From a candidate division WS1 bacterium (GTDB taxonomy: Bacteria; Armatimonadota; Zipacnadia; Zipacnadales; UBA5352), in assembly GCA_003566775.1 (NCBI GenBank), contig PXBW01000361.1, positions 1 to 57,497 on the forward strand: a stretch of DNA of 57,497 nucleotides. Reading direction: 5' to 3'. Each line of letters starts with the position of its first letter. Within the stretch, counting starts at the first letter, position 1. The translations under genes were made by a program, and so were the position numbers. The notes under the pieces are model-generated. The model ran no database searches and had not been told where the DNA came from. It saw only the letters and a list, made by a program, of their open reading frames with translations. Positions 44,570-53,365 of this stretch are shown here, in pieces.

Positions 44570-45348
44570 TGACTGCGACTGTGCATCATCGGCGGGCAGG
44601 CCTGAGATGGAACGCGGCGACGTTCGCATTGGTGACGCTGCTGCTGAGTGCCGCGGTGGCCCGTGCGCAGGCACCCGCATTGCCCACACTTCCCGATGAG
44701 TGGACGTCGAGCGAACCGGAGCAGATCGTCCTGACGCTGCGCATCCTGCTGGGGTTGGCGATTCTGTCGCTGGCCCCCGCGCTCCTGATGACTTTGACAT
44801 CGTTTACGCGCATCATCATCGTACTGAGCTTTCTCCGCAGCGCTCTTGGCACTCAGCAGACGCCCCCCAACGCGGTACTGGTGGGTCTGGCGCTCTTCCT
44901 GACCTTCTTCGTCATGCATCCGGTCCTTGACAGCGTCAACCACGAGGGCCTTCAGCCCTATCTGGAGGGCACGATCGGCTATGAAGCGGCGCTCGAGCGG
45001 GGGGCGCGGCCGCTGCGCGAGTTCATGCTCGAACAGACGCGGGAGAGGGACCTGGCGCTGTTCTACGAGATCTCGGACCATCCTCTTCCGGGTGCGCCCG
45101 ACGATGTGCCCTTCAACATCCTCATGCCCGGGTTCGTTATCAGTGAGCTGAAGTCCGCATTCCAGATAGGCTTTGTGCTGTTCGTGCCGTTTCTGGTAAT
45201 CGACCTGGTCGTTGCCAGCACGCTGATGTCGATGGGGATGATGATGGTTCCGCCGGTGATGATCTCGCTACCGGTCAAGATACTTCTGTTCGTGATGGTG
45301 GACGGCTGGTATCTGATAACGCGATCCGTGATATTGAGTTTCACGTAG
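44569..45348 (+). CDS. fliP: Flagellar export gate protein FliP
   Basis: 259 residues, TGATG overlap with fliO. Cleavable signal peptide (FALVTLLLSAAVARAQA), then ILSLAPALLMTLTSFTRIII, VLSFLRSALGTQQTPPNAVL, VFLTFFVMHP-like LFLTFFVMHPVLDSV, and SELKSAFQIGFVLFVPFLVI, the FliP family signatures. Core of the export gate. Confidence 0.97.
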   Translation: MTATVHHRRAGLRWNAATFALVTLLLSAAVARAQAPALPTLPDEWTSSEPEQIVLTLRILLGLAILSLAPALLMTLTSFTRIIIVLSFLRSALGTQQTPPNAVLVGLALFLTFFVMHPVLDSVNHEGLQPYLEGTIGYEAALERGARPLREFMLEQTRERDLALFYEISDHPLPGAPDDVPFNILMPGFVISELKSAFQIGFVLFVPFLVIDLVVASTLMSMGMMMVPPVMISLPVKILLFVMVDGWYLITRSVILSFT

Positions 45349-45358
45349 GTGAGTGATC

Positions 45359-45628
45359 ATGCCGACTGACATGTACATTTCGCTGGCGCGCGAGATGTTT
45401 GTCGCGACTCTCAAGCTGGGAGGTCCACTTCTCGCCGTGGCGCTTGCGGTGGGCGTGGTGGTCGGCATCCTGCAGGCCGTTACGCAGGTGCAGGAGATGA
45501 CACTCACATTCGTGCCTAAGATCGTCGGCATCGGCCTCACGGTTCTCATCTGCGGCTCCTGGATGCTGAGATCTCTGGTCAGCTTCACGGAGGAGCTTTT
45601 CAATCGCATTCCGCAGTTCGTGCAGTGA
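45359..45628 (+). CDS. fliQ: Flagellar export gate protein FliQ
   Basis: 89 residues from ATG 45359. Two membrane helices: KLGGPLLAVALAVGVVVGIL then QAVTQVQEMTLTFVPKIVGI and a second helix with LICGSWMLRSLVSFTEELF. Matches FliQ throughout. Its stop overlaps the next gene (GTGA). Confidence 0.97.
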   Translation: MPTDMYISLAREMFVATLKLGGPLLAVALAVGVVVGILQAVTQVQEMTLTFVPKIVGIGLTVLICGSWMLRSLVSFTEELFNRIPQFVQ

Positions 45629-46458
45629 GGCTGCACGCTCGCGATGCACTCGTACGCAAATTCGGCCACGGGAGTCTGCCCATGACTGACTGTCCGATAC
45701 ACTCTCTTCAAGGCATGCGAGACGGCTCAATCAGAGACCCTGGGGGGACACTATCCTGGTTAGCTGAGCTGGAGCGCGCCGAGTTGCATGGAGCGATGAC
45801 CCGCATCGTGCGAATCGCGATGGGGCGAATCGGAGGCCGTTTTGCCCCGTGGCTTGATGAGGGACTGATGATGGGGCACGGACTGGCAACGCTGCTTGAT
45901 TCGTCGGCCGGTGAAGCCGCATCACTGGAGCCGGCGGACGGTTTGAATGGCGGTGAGAGGACTCTGCGCAGGGTGGTTTCAGGGATACGCAACTGGGCGA
46001 GAGGCAGTTCGTGGTTCGCCCGGGCTGTCCCCCGTCGCGTCGACCCGCTCTGCGCATCACAGGCGGCCGGGACAGCCGGGCCAGATGAGGCAATCGTCGC
46101 GGAACTCGACATCGAGGGACGGGAGCTTCAGGAGCGGTTCACTGAGGCCGGGCTCGTGTTCGGTGTCGGCCCGGAGTTGATGCTTCCTCACCTGTCGGTC
46201 GCGTGCGCTGGCAGTGCCGGGCCGGAAGACCAGCAGCAGTCCACGCGCGTGATGCTTGCAGACACGATCTCCGCGCGCCCAATCGAGCAGCGCCGGGTGC
46301 TGACACTGTACTTTCAGCAGAATCTGAGCTTCCCGGAGATAGCTGAGTTGACGGATCTTCCGCCCGCGCGCGTTCAGGAGCTGTACGGCAGGGCGGCGGT
46401 GTGTATCCGGGCCGAGTTGCTGGACCGGCTGCCGATGTGTGCGGGGGAGGGCGGCTGA
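45625..46458 (+). CDS. Degenerate sigma-70-like protein (region 4 present) between fliQ and flhA
   Basis: 277 residues, GTG overlapping the fliQ stop. Residues about 205-265 read RPIEQRRVLTLYFQQNLSFP, EIAELTDLPPARVQELYGRA, close to sigma region 4 with its helix-turn-helix (compare REIGMILDVSESRICQIHTQ of the FliA here). Residues about 55-92 (MTRIVRIAMGRIGGRFAPWL, DEGLMMGHGLATLLDSS) look like a worn region 2.1-2.2 of a FliA-type factor, but the promoter-melting and -10 parts are not recognisable. So it may be a sigma relative turned regulator or anti-sigma decoy. Embedded in an overlapping export operon, it should be made with the gate. Confidence 0.7.
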   Translation: MRLHARDALVRKFGHGSLPMTDCPIHSLQGMRDGSIRDPGGTLSWLAELERAELHGAMTRIVRIAMGRIGGRFAPWLDEGLMMGHGLATLLDSSAGEAASLEPADGLNGGERTLRRVVSGIRNWARGSSWFARAVPRRVDPLCASQAAGTAGPDEAIVAELDIEGRELQERFTEAGLVFGVGPELMLPHLSVACAGSAGPEDQQQSTRVMLADTISARPIEQRRVLTLYFQQNLSFPEIAELTDLPPARVQELYGRAAVCIRAELLDRLPMCAGEGG

Positions 46459-46461
46459 GGC

Positions 46462-48519
46462 TTGCGGGAATCGATTCTGCGCAGGACTGTGAAGCAGACC
46501 GACGCAATGGTGGCGGTCGGGATCATCGGCCTCGTGGCGATGATGCTGATACCGCTGCCACCCGCCCTGCTCGATTTGCTGCTTACCTTCAACTTCGGCG
46601 TTGCACTGTGTATTCTGCTGGTTTCGATGTACGTGCGCGAGCCGCTGGAGTTTGCGGTATTCCCATCGGTACTGCTCGTGGCCACACTGGGGCGCCTCGC
46701 GCTGAACATCTCGTCGACAAGGCTTATCCTCCTCAATGCGCACGCAGGCAAGGTGATCGAGGCATTCGGCAACTTCGTTGTCGGCGGCGATCTCATCGTC
46801 GGTCTCATCCTGTTTCTGATCCTCGTGATCATTCAGTTCGTGGTCATCACCAGCGGCTCTCAGCGCGTTGCCGAGGTGGCCGCTCGCTTCACTCTCGACG
46901 AGATGCCCGGCAAGCAGATGGCTATCGACGCTGATCTCTCCTCAGGGATCATCACCGAGGAGGAGGCGAGGCAGCGGCGTCGCACGATTGAACGGGAAGC
47001 CGACTTCTATGGATCGATGGATGGGGCGACCAAGTTTGTCCGCGGTGATGCCATCGCCGCCATCATTATCGTTGTCATAAATATCCTCGCCGGTCTCATC
47101 ATCGGCATGACGCGACTGCAGCTTGAGCCCGGTGAGGCGCTTCACCGCTATGCCCTTCTGACAGTCGGGGACGGCCTGGTGAGTCAGTTGCCTGCGCTGC
47201 TGATCTCCACCGCGACCGGTCTGGTGGTGACGCGCGCGGCCTCCGATCAGGACCTTGGATCGGATGTGATCTCACAGGTGCTCAGCCAGCCCCGTGCGAT
47301 CACGATCGTTGCGGTGATGATGGTGCTGTTCGGGATGGTGCCGGGCCTGCCCACCGCGAGCTTTCTGATCATCGGGGGCATGACCGGCATCCTCGCGTGG
47401 ATGGTTGGACGCGAGCCACCGGAGGAGCGAGAAGATGAATCCTCGGACGAGGGCGCCTCAGACGCGGAGGAGGGCGTGTCGTTACCGTCGCTCGACCGGC
47501 TTCTGATCGAGATCGGGTACGGTCTGATCGAGATGGTGGACGACGAGGGACAGAGACCTCTTCTGCCGCGCATCGCGGCCATCAGGGAGCAGATAACGGC
47601 GGAGTTGGGCCTGCTGGTTCCGCCGGTGCGGATTCAGGACAATATCGGTCTTCAACCGACGGGTTACGCCGTTCGCCTGCGTGGCGCCAGCATCGCCGAG
47701 GGCGAACTGAGGCCCTCGTGTCTGATGGCAATCGCGACTCGAGAGGGGCTTGAGGAGCTTCCGGGGGCAGCAGTGATCGAACCTGCTTTCGGGCTTCCAG
47801 CGTGGTGGATCGACCCGGAACAGCAGGGTCTCGCCGAGGCGCGCGGATACACTGTGGTTGAGCCGGATGTGGTGCTGGCGACGCACCTGAGCGAGCTTAT
47901 CAAGGACCATGCTCCCGAGCTATTGAGCAGGCAGGATGTGCAGATGCTGCTCGATGACCTCCGGCACACGAATCCCGCCGCGGTCAATGAACTCGTTCCC
48001 GACCTCGCATCGGTGGGGCAGGTTCACCAGGTCCTGCAGCAGTTGCTCGATGAGGGCGTGCCGATCATGGATATGTCAACGATCACCGAGGCGATGGCAG
48101 ATGGCCTCCGTGTTTCGGGCGACCTTCGTGACGCATGCGAGCATGTCCGGGTGGCGCTGCGCCGCACGATCTGCGAGCGCCATCAGGACGACGACGGTGT
48201 GCTGTCGGTGTATGTACTCGATCCCGAGCTTGAGTCGGAGATCGCGGAGGCGGTGGTTGACACGCCGCAGGGCCCCACCTGCTTGCTCGATCCGGAAGTC
48301 TGCCAGGGACTGCTGGAGTCTGTGCAGTCGTCTGCAGATGACCTCACGGCGCAGGGGCGCGAGCCGGTAATACTGACATCGCCGCCGATTCGCCGGCATC
48401 TGCGGGAACTGCTCCGACGCAGCTTCCCCGATGTCGCGGTGCTCTCACACGCGGAGATTCTGCCGGAGATGCAGGTTCGCGCGCTCGGTGCGATAGCTTC
48501 GGAGGTGGCGGTGGTATGA
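46462..48519 (+). CDS. flhA: Flagellar export gate protein FlhA
   Basis: 685 residues, TTG start 3 bases after the previous stop. Membrane half: VGIIGLVAMMLIPLPPALLD, LLLTFNFGVALCILLVSMYV, RLALNISSTRLILLNAHAGK and the FHIPEP-type loop DEMPGKQMAIDADLSSGIIT. Cytoplasmic half binds chaperones and substrates. It is the largest gate subunit. Overlaps fliR by 4 bases. Confidence 0.97.
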   Translation: MRESILRRTVKQTDAMVAVGIIGLVAMMLIPLPPALLDLLLTFNFGVALCILLVSMYVREPLEFAVFPSVLLVATLGRLALNISSTRLILLNAHAGKVIEAFGNFVVGGDLIVGLILFLILVIIQFVVITSGSQRVAEVAARFTLDEMPGKQMAIDADLSSGIITEEEARQRRRTIEREADFYGSMDGATKFVRGDAIAAIIIVVINILAGLIIGMTRLQLEPGEALHRYALLTVGDGLVSQLPALLISTATGLVVTRAASDQDLGSDVISQVLSQPRAITIVAVMMVLFGMVPGLPTASFLIIGGMTGILAWMVGREPPEEREDESSDEGASDAEEGVSLPSLDRLLIEIGYGLIEMVDDEGQRPLLPRIAAIREQITAELGLLVPPVRIQDNIGLQPTGYAVRLRGASIAEGELRPSCLMAIATREGLEELPGAAVIEPAFGLPAWWIDPEQQGLAEARGYTVVEPDVVLATHLSELIKDHAPELLSRQDVQMLLDDLRHTNPAAVNELVPDLASVGQVHQVLQQLLDEGVPIMDMSTITEAMADGLRVSGDLRDACEHVRVALRRTICERHQDDDGVLSVYVLDPELESEIAEAVVDTPQGPTCLLDPEVCQGLLESVQSSADDLTAQGREPVILTSPPIRRHLRELLRRSFPDVAVLSHAEILPEMQVRALGAIASEVAVV

Positions 48520-49298
48520 CCGAGATCACTGCTGCGCTCCTGATGGAGATCGCTGCGCTCCTGCCCGCCGGGTTGCGGGTGATCGGCCTCGTGACACTCG
48601 CCCCGGGCCTGAGCTTCGAACAGGCGCCGATGAACGCGCGAGTGATTCTCGCGATAGCGTTGGGTGCTCTGATCGCGCCGATCGCGGGCGGACATCCTGA
48701 GATGCTCGATGAACCGCTGCGCTTCATGTTGCTTTGTCTCGCCGAGTTGCTGCTCGGTCTCGCTCTCGGCTTCACGGCGGGAGTTATGCTGGAGGCAATG
48801 CGCCTGGGGGGCGAGGTGCTCGACCTGCAGATCGGTCTGCGCGCGGGACAACTCTACGACCCAGTCACCGGTGCTCACTCGGGGATTCTCAGCACCGCTT
48901 ACTACATGGTGGCACTGTTGCTCTTTTTATCAATCAACGGTCACCACTGGCTGGTACGAGGGACCGCAGCGAGCTTCTCGATGGTGCCGGTGGGCGGCAC
49001 GACTCTGGGCGCGGATATGGGGACGCTCGTGGGCGAACTCGGAACCACTCTGCTGGTGATGGGCCTGCGCATCGCGGCGCCGATCATGGCCGCACTTCTG
49101 CTGGCGGACCTGGCTCTGGGCCTGGTGGTGCGAGCGGTACCGCAGATCAACGTGTTTCTCGTAGGAATACCTGCGAAGGTCGCGCTGGCCCTCGTGATAG
49201 CGGCCGCAGGCGCTCCATTTCTCCTGACCAACGTGGAGCGCCTCGCGCGACTGATGGCCCAGTATCTGGAGACTACGTTGAGGGCATTCGGCGCATAG
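48516..49298 (+). CDS. fliR: Flagellar export gate protein FliR
   Basis: 260 residues with several membrane helices: GLRVIGLVTLAPGLSFEQAP, LCLAELLLGLALGFTAGVML, APIMAALLLADLALGLVVRA, VPQINVFLVGIPAKVALALV. These fit FliR. It lies after flhA, not before flhB-flhA as in many bacteria. Confidence 0.95.
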   Translation: MTEITAALLMEIAALLPAGLRVIGLVTLAPGLSFEQAPMNARVILAIALGALIAPIAGGHPEMLDEPLRFMLLCLAELLLGLALGFTAGVMLEAMRLGGEVLDLQIGLRAGQLYDPVTGAHSGILSTAYYMVALLLFLSINGHHWLVRGTAASFSMVPVGGTTLGADMGTLVGELGTTLLVMGLRIAAPIMAALLLADLALGLVVRAVPQINVFLVGIPAKVALALVIAAAGAPFLLTNVERLARLMAQYLETTLRAFGA

Positions 49299-49317
49299 CA
49301 GTCTGGCGGGGCATTCA

Positions 49318-50394
49318 ATGGCAACAGAGGAACGAACCGAGCAACCAACGCCGCGTAAGAGACGCCAGGCCCGCGAAGAGGGTCAGGTGGCCACCAGTGT
49401 GGACCTGTCTCGAGCCATCGCACTGCTGTTGATCTACGTGGCGTGGCGTTTCGGTGGATCGGGCATGCTCTCACGCTTGCTCGACCTTACCGAACGGTGG
49501 CTGCAGTCGGCAACGGCGCGCGACCTGCACCCCGATTCGGTCATGGCGGCGTATGTGAGTCTGCTCGCGCCGATGGCGGCAGTGCTGGCGCCGGTGATGC
49601 TCGCGGCAATCATCGGCACGGTCCTCGCGGCCTCGGCGCAGACAAAGGGCCTGCTGGCCTCAGCAGCGATCAAACCGGATTGGTCGCGCGTCAACCCTGT
49701 CAATGGTTTCAAGCGTCTCTTCAGCAAGCGCAGTCTGGTGGCGACAGCTAAGAGTCTGCTGAAGGTTGGCATCATAATGTCTGTCGCAATAGGAGTGCTG
49801 CATGGGCGCGCCGACGAGGTTCTTCTGATGGCAGATCTCGAGCTTCGGCCTGCGATGGCGCTGCTGGTCGGCGTCGCCGGGGAGATGGTCGCACGCTGCG
49901 CGGTTGCTCTTGTCGTGATCGGTGCGGCGGACTACGGCTTCGAATGGTGGGACCATGAGAAACAGTTGCGAATGAGCCGCCATGAGGTCAAACGCGATCT
50001 GCGTGAAGAGGAGGGAGATCCTCAGATCGGGTCAAAGCGGAAGGAGATGCAACGGGCGATGCTCGCCCAGGGAATATCGGCGCAGATGCCGCAGGCCGAT
50101 GTAGTGGTGACAAACCCGACGCACTATGCCATCGCGTTGCGCTACGATCCCGATGAGATGGAGGCGCCGCGGGTGGTAGCCCGCGGGCAGAGGGCGGTAG
50201 CCCGGGAGATCATCCGCCTGGCCCGGCATCACGGCATCATGATTATCGAAAATCCGCCGGTCGCCCGCAGTCTGTTCGCATCATGCAAGCTGGGCGACGC
50301 GGTACCGGAAAAGCTCTATCAGGTGGTGGCTGAGATCTTTGCTGCCGTGTACCGAAGACGTCAGCAGATAATCGAGCGCACGGGTGGGATTTAG
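49318..50394 (+). CDS. flhB: Flagellar export switch protein FlhB
   Basis: 358 residues. EERTEQPTPRKRRQAREEGQ opens, four membrane helices follow, and the cytoplasmic self-cleavage site NPTH starts at Asn266 (VVTNPTHYAIALRYDPDEME). The end includes ENPPVARSLFASCKLGDAVP. Cleavage between N and P lets the gate switch from hook to filament export, in concert with FliK. Confidence 0.97.
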   Translation: MATEERTEQPTPRKRRQAREEGQVATSVDLSRAIALLLIYVAWRFGGSGMLSRLLDLTERWLQSATARDLHPDSVMAAYVSLLAPMAAVLAPVMLAAIIGTVLAASAQTKGLLASAAIKPDWSRVNPVNGFKRLFSKRSLVATAKSLLKVGIIMSVAIGVLHGRADEVLLMADLELRPAMALLVGVAGEMVARCAVALVVIGAADYGFEWWDHEKQLRMSRHEVKRDLREEEGDPQIGSKRKEMQRAMLAQGISAQMPQADVVVTNPTHYAIALRYDPDEMEAPRVVARGQRAVAREIIRLARHHGIMIIENPPVARSLFASCKLGDAVPEKLYQVVAEIFAAVYRRRQQIIERTGGI

Positions 50395-50588
50395 CACATA
50401 TGTGACGCTCAACACTGAGCGATAGATCGGGCGGAGCAGTTAACCGAATCAATTTGTGCCCTCTTGAGAAGGTATTGAGGTATTGCATCTGGAATAGACT
50501 ACGACGCGCACGCTGAAGCCGCCGAAAGTAACGCGCAACAGGCTCCGGCGCGCCGAAAGACAGCCGTCTGAGATGGCGGGGGGTTACA

Positions 50589-51335
50589 GTGCTGGATATC
50601 GCCGATCGTGAGAATCTTTCATCTTCTGAGCGTGAACACCTGATCAACGAGCACGCGCACCTTGTGCGCTATGAGGTTGACCGTGTCGCCTCCGGCCTGC
50701 CGAACCAGGTGGATCGCGAGGACCTCATCAGCGCGGGCATGATTGGCCTGATCAAGGCGGTTGATCGCTACGATCCCAATCGGGGCGCAAGCTTCCCCAC
50801 CTACGCAACCACACTCATGCGCGGGTCAATCCTCGATGAACTCCGGCGGATGGACCCGGCGCCAAGGGGCCTTCGCGGGCGGTATCGACAGCTCGAGAAG
50901 ACAGTCTCGAAGCTGCGTCGGCGCCTTGAACGTCAGCCGCATGAGTCCGAGATTATCGAGGCTATGGGCATAACCTCGGCGGAATATCGCAAGCTATTGC
51001 GCGACGCATCCACGACCGCCATCGTCTCTCTTGAGGGACTCTCCGAGGTAGCAGGTGACGCATCTGCTCCCACGAATGAGAGTCTAAGCAGTACCCGGGC
51101 GGACTGGATGCCCGACGCGGCTGCCGACCGGGCGGAGTTGAGACGTCTCCTCATCGAGTGCATCGAGGAGCTTTCTGAGCGGGAGAGGCTCGTGCTCAGC
51201 CTCTACTACCAGGAGGAGATGACGATGCGCGAGATCGGGATGATCCTCGATGTAAGCGAGTCCCGCATCTGTCAGATACACACCCAGACGATCACCCGGT
51301 TGCGGGCGGGCCTGGAAGCTCGCCTGCAGAGTTGA
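50589..51335 (+). CDS. fliA: Flagellar sigma factor FliA (sigma-28/WhiG type)
   Basis: 248 residues from GTG 50589 (GGGGGG ahead). Region 2: HAHLVRYEVDRVASGLPNQV, DREDLISAGMIGLIKAVDRY, FPTYATTLMRGSILDELRRM. Region 3: RLERQPHESEIIEAMGIT. Region 4: RERLVLSLYYQEEMTMREIG then MILDVSESRICQIHTQTITR. It should read the TCAA-N15-GCCGATAA promoter of flagellin at the end of the locus. No FlgM is seen in the window. Confidence 0.95.
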   Translation: MLDIADRENLSSSEREHLINEHAHLVRYEVDRVASGLPNQVDREDLISAGMIGLIKAVDRYDPNRGASFPTYATTLMRGSILDELRRMDPAPRGLRGRYRQLEKTVSKLRRRLERQPHESEIIEAMGITSAEYRKLLRDASTTAIVSLEGLSEVAGDASAPTNESLSSTRADWMPDAAADRAELRRLLIECIEELSERERLVLSLYYQEEMTMREIGMILDVSESRICQIHTQTITRLRAGLEARLQS

Positions 51336-51378
51336 GCCGGGAGCGCAACGTATCCCTATATGCGAGGAGTCTTGATCG

Positions 51379-52557
51379 GTGTCCGAGATCAACGGTGCGA
51401 GAATCATTGTTGTCGATGACGATCCAGCGATGCTTGAGAGCGTGGAAAAGTCATTGCGGCCGCTGGAGTGCGAGGTCGTCTCCGTCGAAAGCGGCACCTC
51501 TCTGCTGCAGGAGGCATCCAGGCGGGAGCATGACCTGCTCATCCTCGACCGAATGCTTCCCGACGCTGATGGCGTAGAGCTACTTGCTCGCATGAGGGCG
51601 GATGGCTTTGATGCACCAGTGATCGTCATAACTGCTCATCCGAGCCTGGAGACGGCTGTCAATGCACTGGGACACAACGCAGTTCACTACCTATCGAAGC
51701 CCTTCGACCCTCCGGAGCTTGTTGAGCGGGTCAGAGGAATACTTGGTTGCGGCGCGGGCCGCGGCCGCGAAGAAGCCGATTACCTTTGGGGCGTGCTGCG
51801 CGAGCGCCACGGCTTTGAACACGTGATGAGTCGCAATGATCAGGTGCGCGCGGCCTATGTCGCCGCCGCGCGCGTCGCGGACACCACCGCACCCGTGTTG
51901 CTTGAGGGGGAGACGGGCGTCGGCAAGGATTTCCTTGCCCGCTCGATCCATTACATGAGTGAGAGAGCCGAGAGCCACTTCGTGCCGGTGAACTGCGGCG
52001 CCCTGCCGGAGCAGCTTCTGACCAGCGAACTCTTCGGTCATGAGAAGGGAGCGTTTACCTCGGCCACTCAGTCCAAGAAGGGGTTATGCGAGGTGGCCGA
52101 CGGTGGCACGCTCTTTCTCGATGAGATCGGCGAGATGAGCATGGACAACCAGGTGAAGCTGCTGCACTTCACGCAGGATCTGACCTTCACCCGGCTGGGT
52201 GGGACCGAAACGATCGAGGTGGACGTGCGTCTCATCTGCGCGACCAACCGCGACCTGCGTGAGGCAGTCGCCGCGGGAAGCTTCCGCGAGGACCTCTACT
52301 ATCGGCTCGCGGTAGTGCCGATGCGACTTCCCCCGTTGCGAGAGCGGCCCGAGGATGTCGAGCCGTTCGCGCACTTCTTCCTCGACAAGCACCGCCGAAG
52401 CCACGGTCGCGGTGCCACCGATATCGCACCGGAGGCTCTCGAACTACTCCAGGCGCAAAGCTGGCCCGGCAATCTGCGGCAGCTTGAGAACGCGATCCAG
52501 CGTGGTCTGCTGATGGCGAGCGGCGGCACACTGCTCCCCGAGCACCTGATGCTGTAG
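51379..52557 (+). CDS. NtrC-family response regulator without DNA-binding domain (FlgR-like)
   Basis: 392 residues, GTG with GAGGAG 10 bases ahead. Receiver domain: IIVVDDDPAMLESV, phospho-Asp57 in LLILDRMLPDADG, and VHYLSKPFD. AAA+ domain: Walker A GETGVGKDFLARS, the sigma-54 loop GHEKGAFTSATQSKKG (Gly224; consensus GAFTGA), Walker B GGTLFLDEIGEM, and SWPGNLRQLENAIQRGLLMA. It stops at LLPEHLML, where NtrC proteins continue into a Fis-type helix-turn-helix. FlgR of Helicobacter also lacks that domain. It would activate RpoN at the fliG and flgB promoters. Confidence 0.93.
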   Translation: MSEINGARIIVVDDDPAMLESVEKSLRPLECEVVSVESGTSLLQEASRREHDLLILDRMLPDADGVELLARMRADGFDAPVIVITAHPSLETAVNALGHNAVHYLSKPFDPPELVERVRGILGCGAGRGREEADYLWGVLRERHGFEHVMSRNDQVRAAYVAAARVADTTAPVLLEGETGVGKDFLARSIHYMSERAESHFVPVNCGALPEQLLTSELFGHEKGAFTSATQSKKGLCEVADGGTLFLDEIGEMSMDNQVKLLHFTQDLTFTRLGGTETIEVDVRLICATNRDLREAVAAGSFREDLYYRLAVVPMRLPPLRERPEDVEPFAHFFLDKHRRSHGRGATDIAPEALELLQAQSWPGNLRQLENAIQRGLLMASGGTLLPEHLML

Positions 52558-52580
52558 GATTGCCAGGTGGCGTAACGCCC

Positions 52581-52913
52581 CTACGCGGCTCTACTCGCGG
52601 CATCGAGGTAAGCGTGCCTCGCTCCTGTCCCGGTCCGGGCTACGCTGAGCTGGTGCCGAACCTCCGCGAAGCTGCGCTCGATAAGTGCGTGATTCTGACG
52701 CCGGACCCGGTAGAGCATCTTAAGTGCCGCGGCTATTTCAGGCGGAGCACCTGCCGGGCCGTCACTCGTTCGGTCTGTAAGTTTCTGCCAGAGAGCACGC
52801 TGCCGTTCAAGAATTTCCTCCAGTTCACTCCAGTCACCCTCGGCGATGGCCCTGCGCTCATCCCTGCTGAGCCCCTCCACCAACTCGATAGGATCGAATC
52901 CGTCCACCGTCAC
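52581..52913 (-). CDS. FliT/FlgN-like flagellar chaperone (tentative)
   Basis: 110 residues from GTG 52913, overlapping the fliS stop (GTGA) with GGAGAAGG ahead. It is helical: DPIELVEGLSRDERRAIAEG, DWSELEEILERQRALWQKLT, LKMLYRVRRQNHALIERSFA. Short helical proteins right after fliS are usually FliT- or FlgN-type chaperones. No sequence signature is strong. Confidence 0.6.
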   Translation of the reverse strand: MTVDGFDPIELVEGLSRDERRAIAEGDWSELEEILERQRALWQKLTDRTSDGPAGAPPEIAAALKMLYRVRRQNHALIERSFAEVRHQLSVARTGTGARHAYLDAASRAA

Positions 52914-53314
52914 GCTGCCTTCTCCGTTGCCTGATCCTGCGCACACTTTTGTGCGGCCTCCTCCCATGCATCTGCGAGCTTCTGCGTGATCTCGATAACG
53001 TGATTGAGGCGATGAATATCATCCTGCAGATCAACGTCAACAAGCTGGCGCTGGAGATGCACGTACAGGTCCCTCAGATTCTCGGCCATCTCTCCGCCCG
53101 CCTCAAGGTCGAGGGAGCAGATCAGTTCACTCAACACCTGGTTTGCGTGGATGAGGGCCTGTGCTTTCGCTTCGTAGTCGCAGCTTTCGATGGCGCTTTT
53201 CGCGCGCAGCATATAGCGCTTGAGCGCCTGGCAGAGCAGCACCACCAGCTTTCTCGAATCCGAACCCAGTACCTGCATTTCCTGATAGGCGTTCGGAGCC
53301 TGTCTACCTGTCAT
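52910..53314 (-). CDS. fliS: Flagellin chaperone FliS
   Basis: 134 residues from ATG 53314 (GGGGAG 9 bases ahead). APNAYQEMQVLGSDSRKLVV then LLCQALKRYMLRAKSAIESC and NQVLSELICSLDLEAGGEMA, ENLRDLYVHLQRQLVDVDLQ match FliS. It binds the flagellin C-terminus and delivers it to FlhA. Confidence 0.94.
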   Translation of the reverse strand: MTGRQAPNAYQEMQVLGSDSRKLVVLLCQALKRYMLRAKSAIESCDYEAKAQALIHANQVLSELICSLDLEAGGEMAENLRDLYVHLQRQLVDVDLQDDIHRLNHVIEITQKLADAWEEAAQKCAQDQATEKAA

Positions 53315-53365
53315 GGGTGTTTCTCCCCTCGTGATCTCAAGTGCATTCATGCAATACCGGTACCA

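Noticed and set aside
50470-50500. Possible sigma-54 site before fliA (GG near 50472, TTGCA near 50492)
   Set aside because: The GG to GC distance is off by two bases, so it does not fit the -24/-12 spacing.
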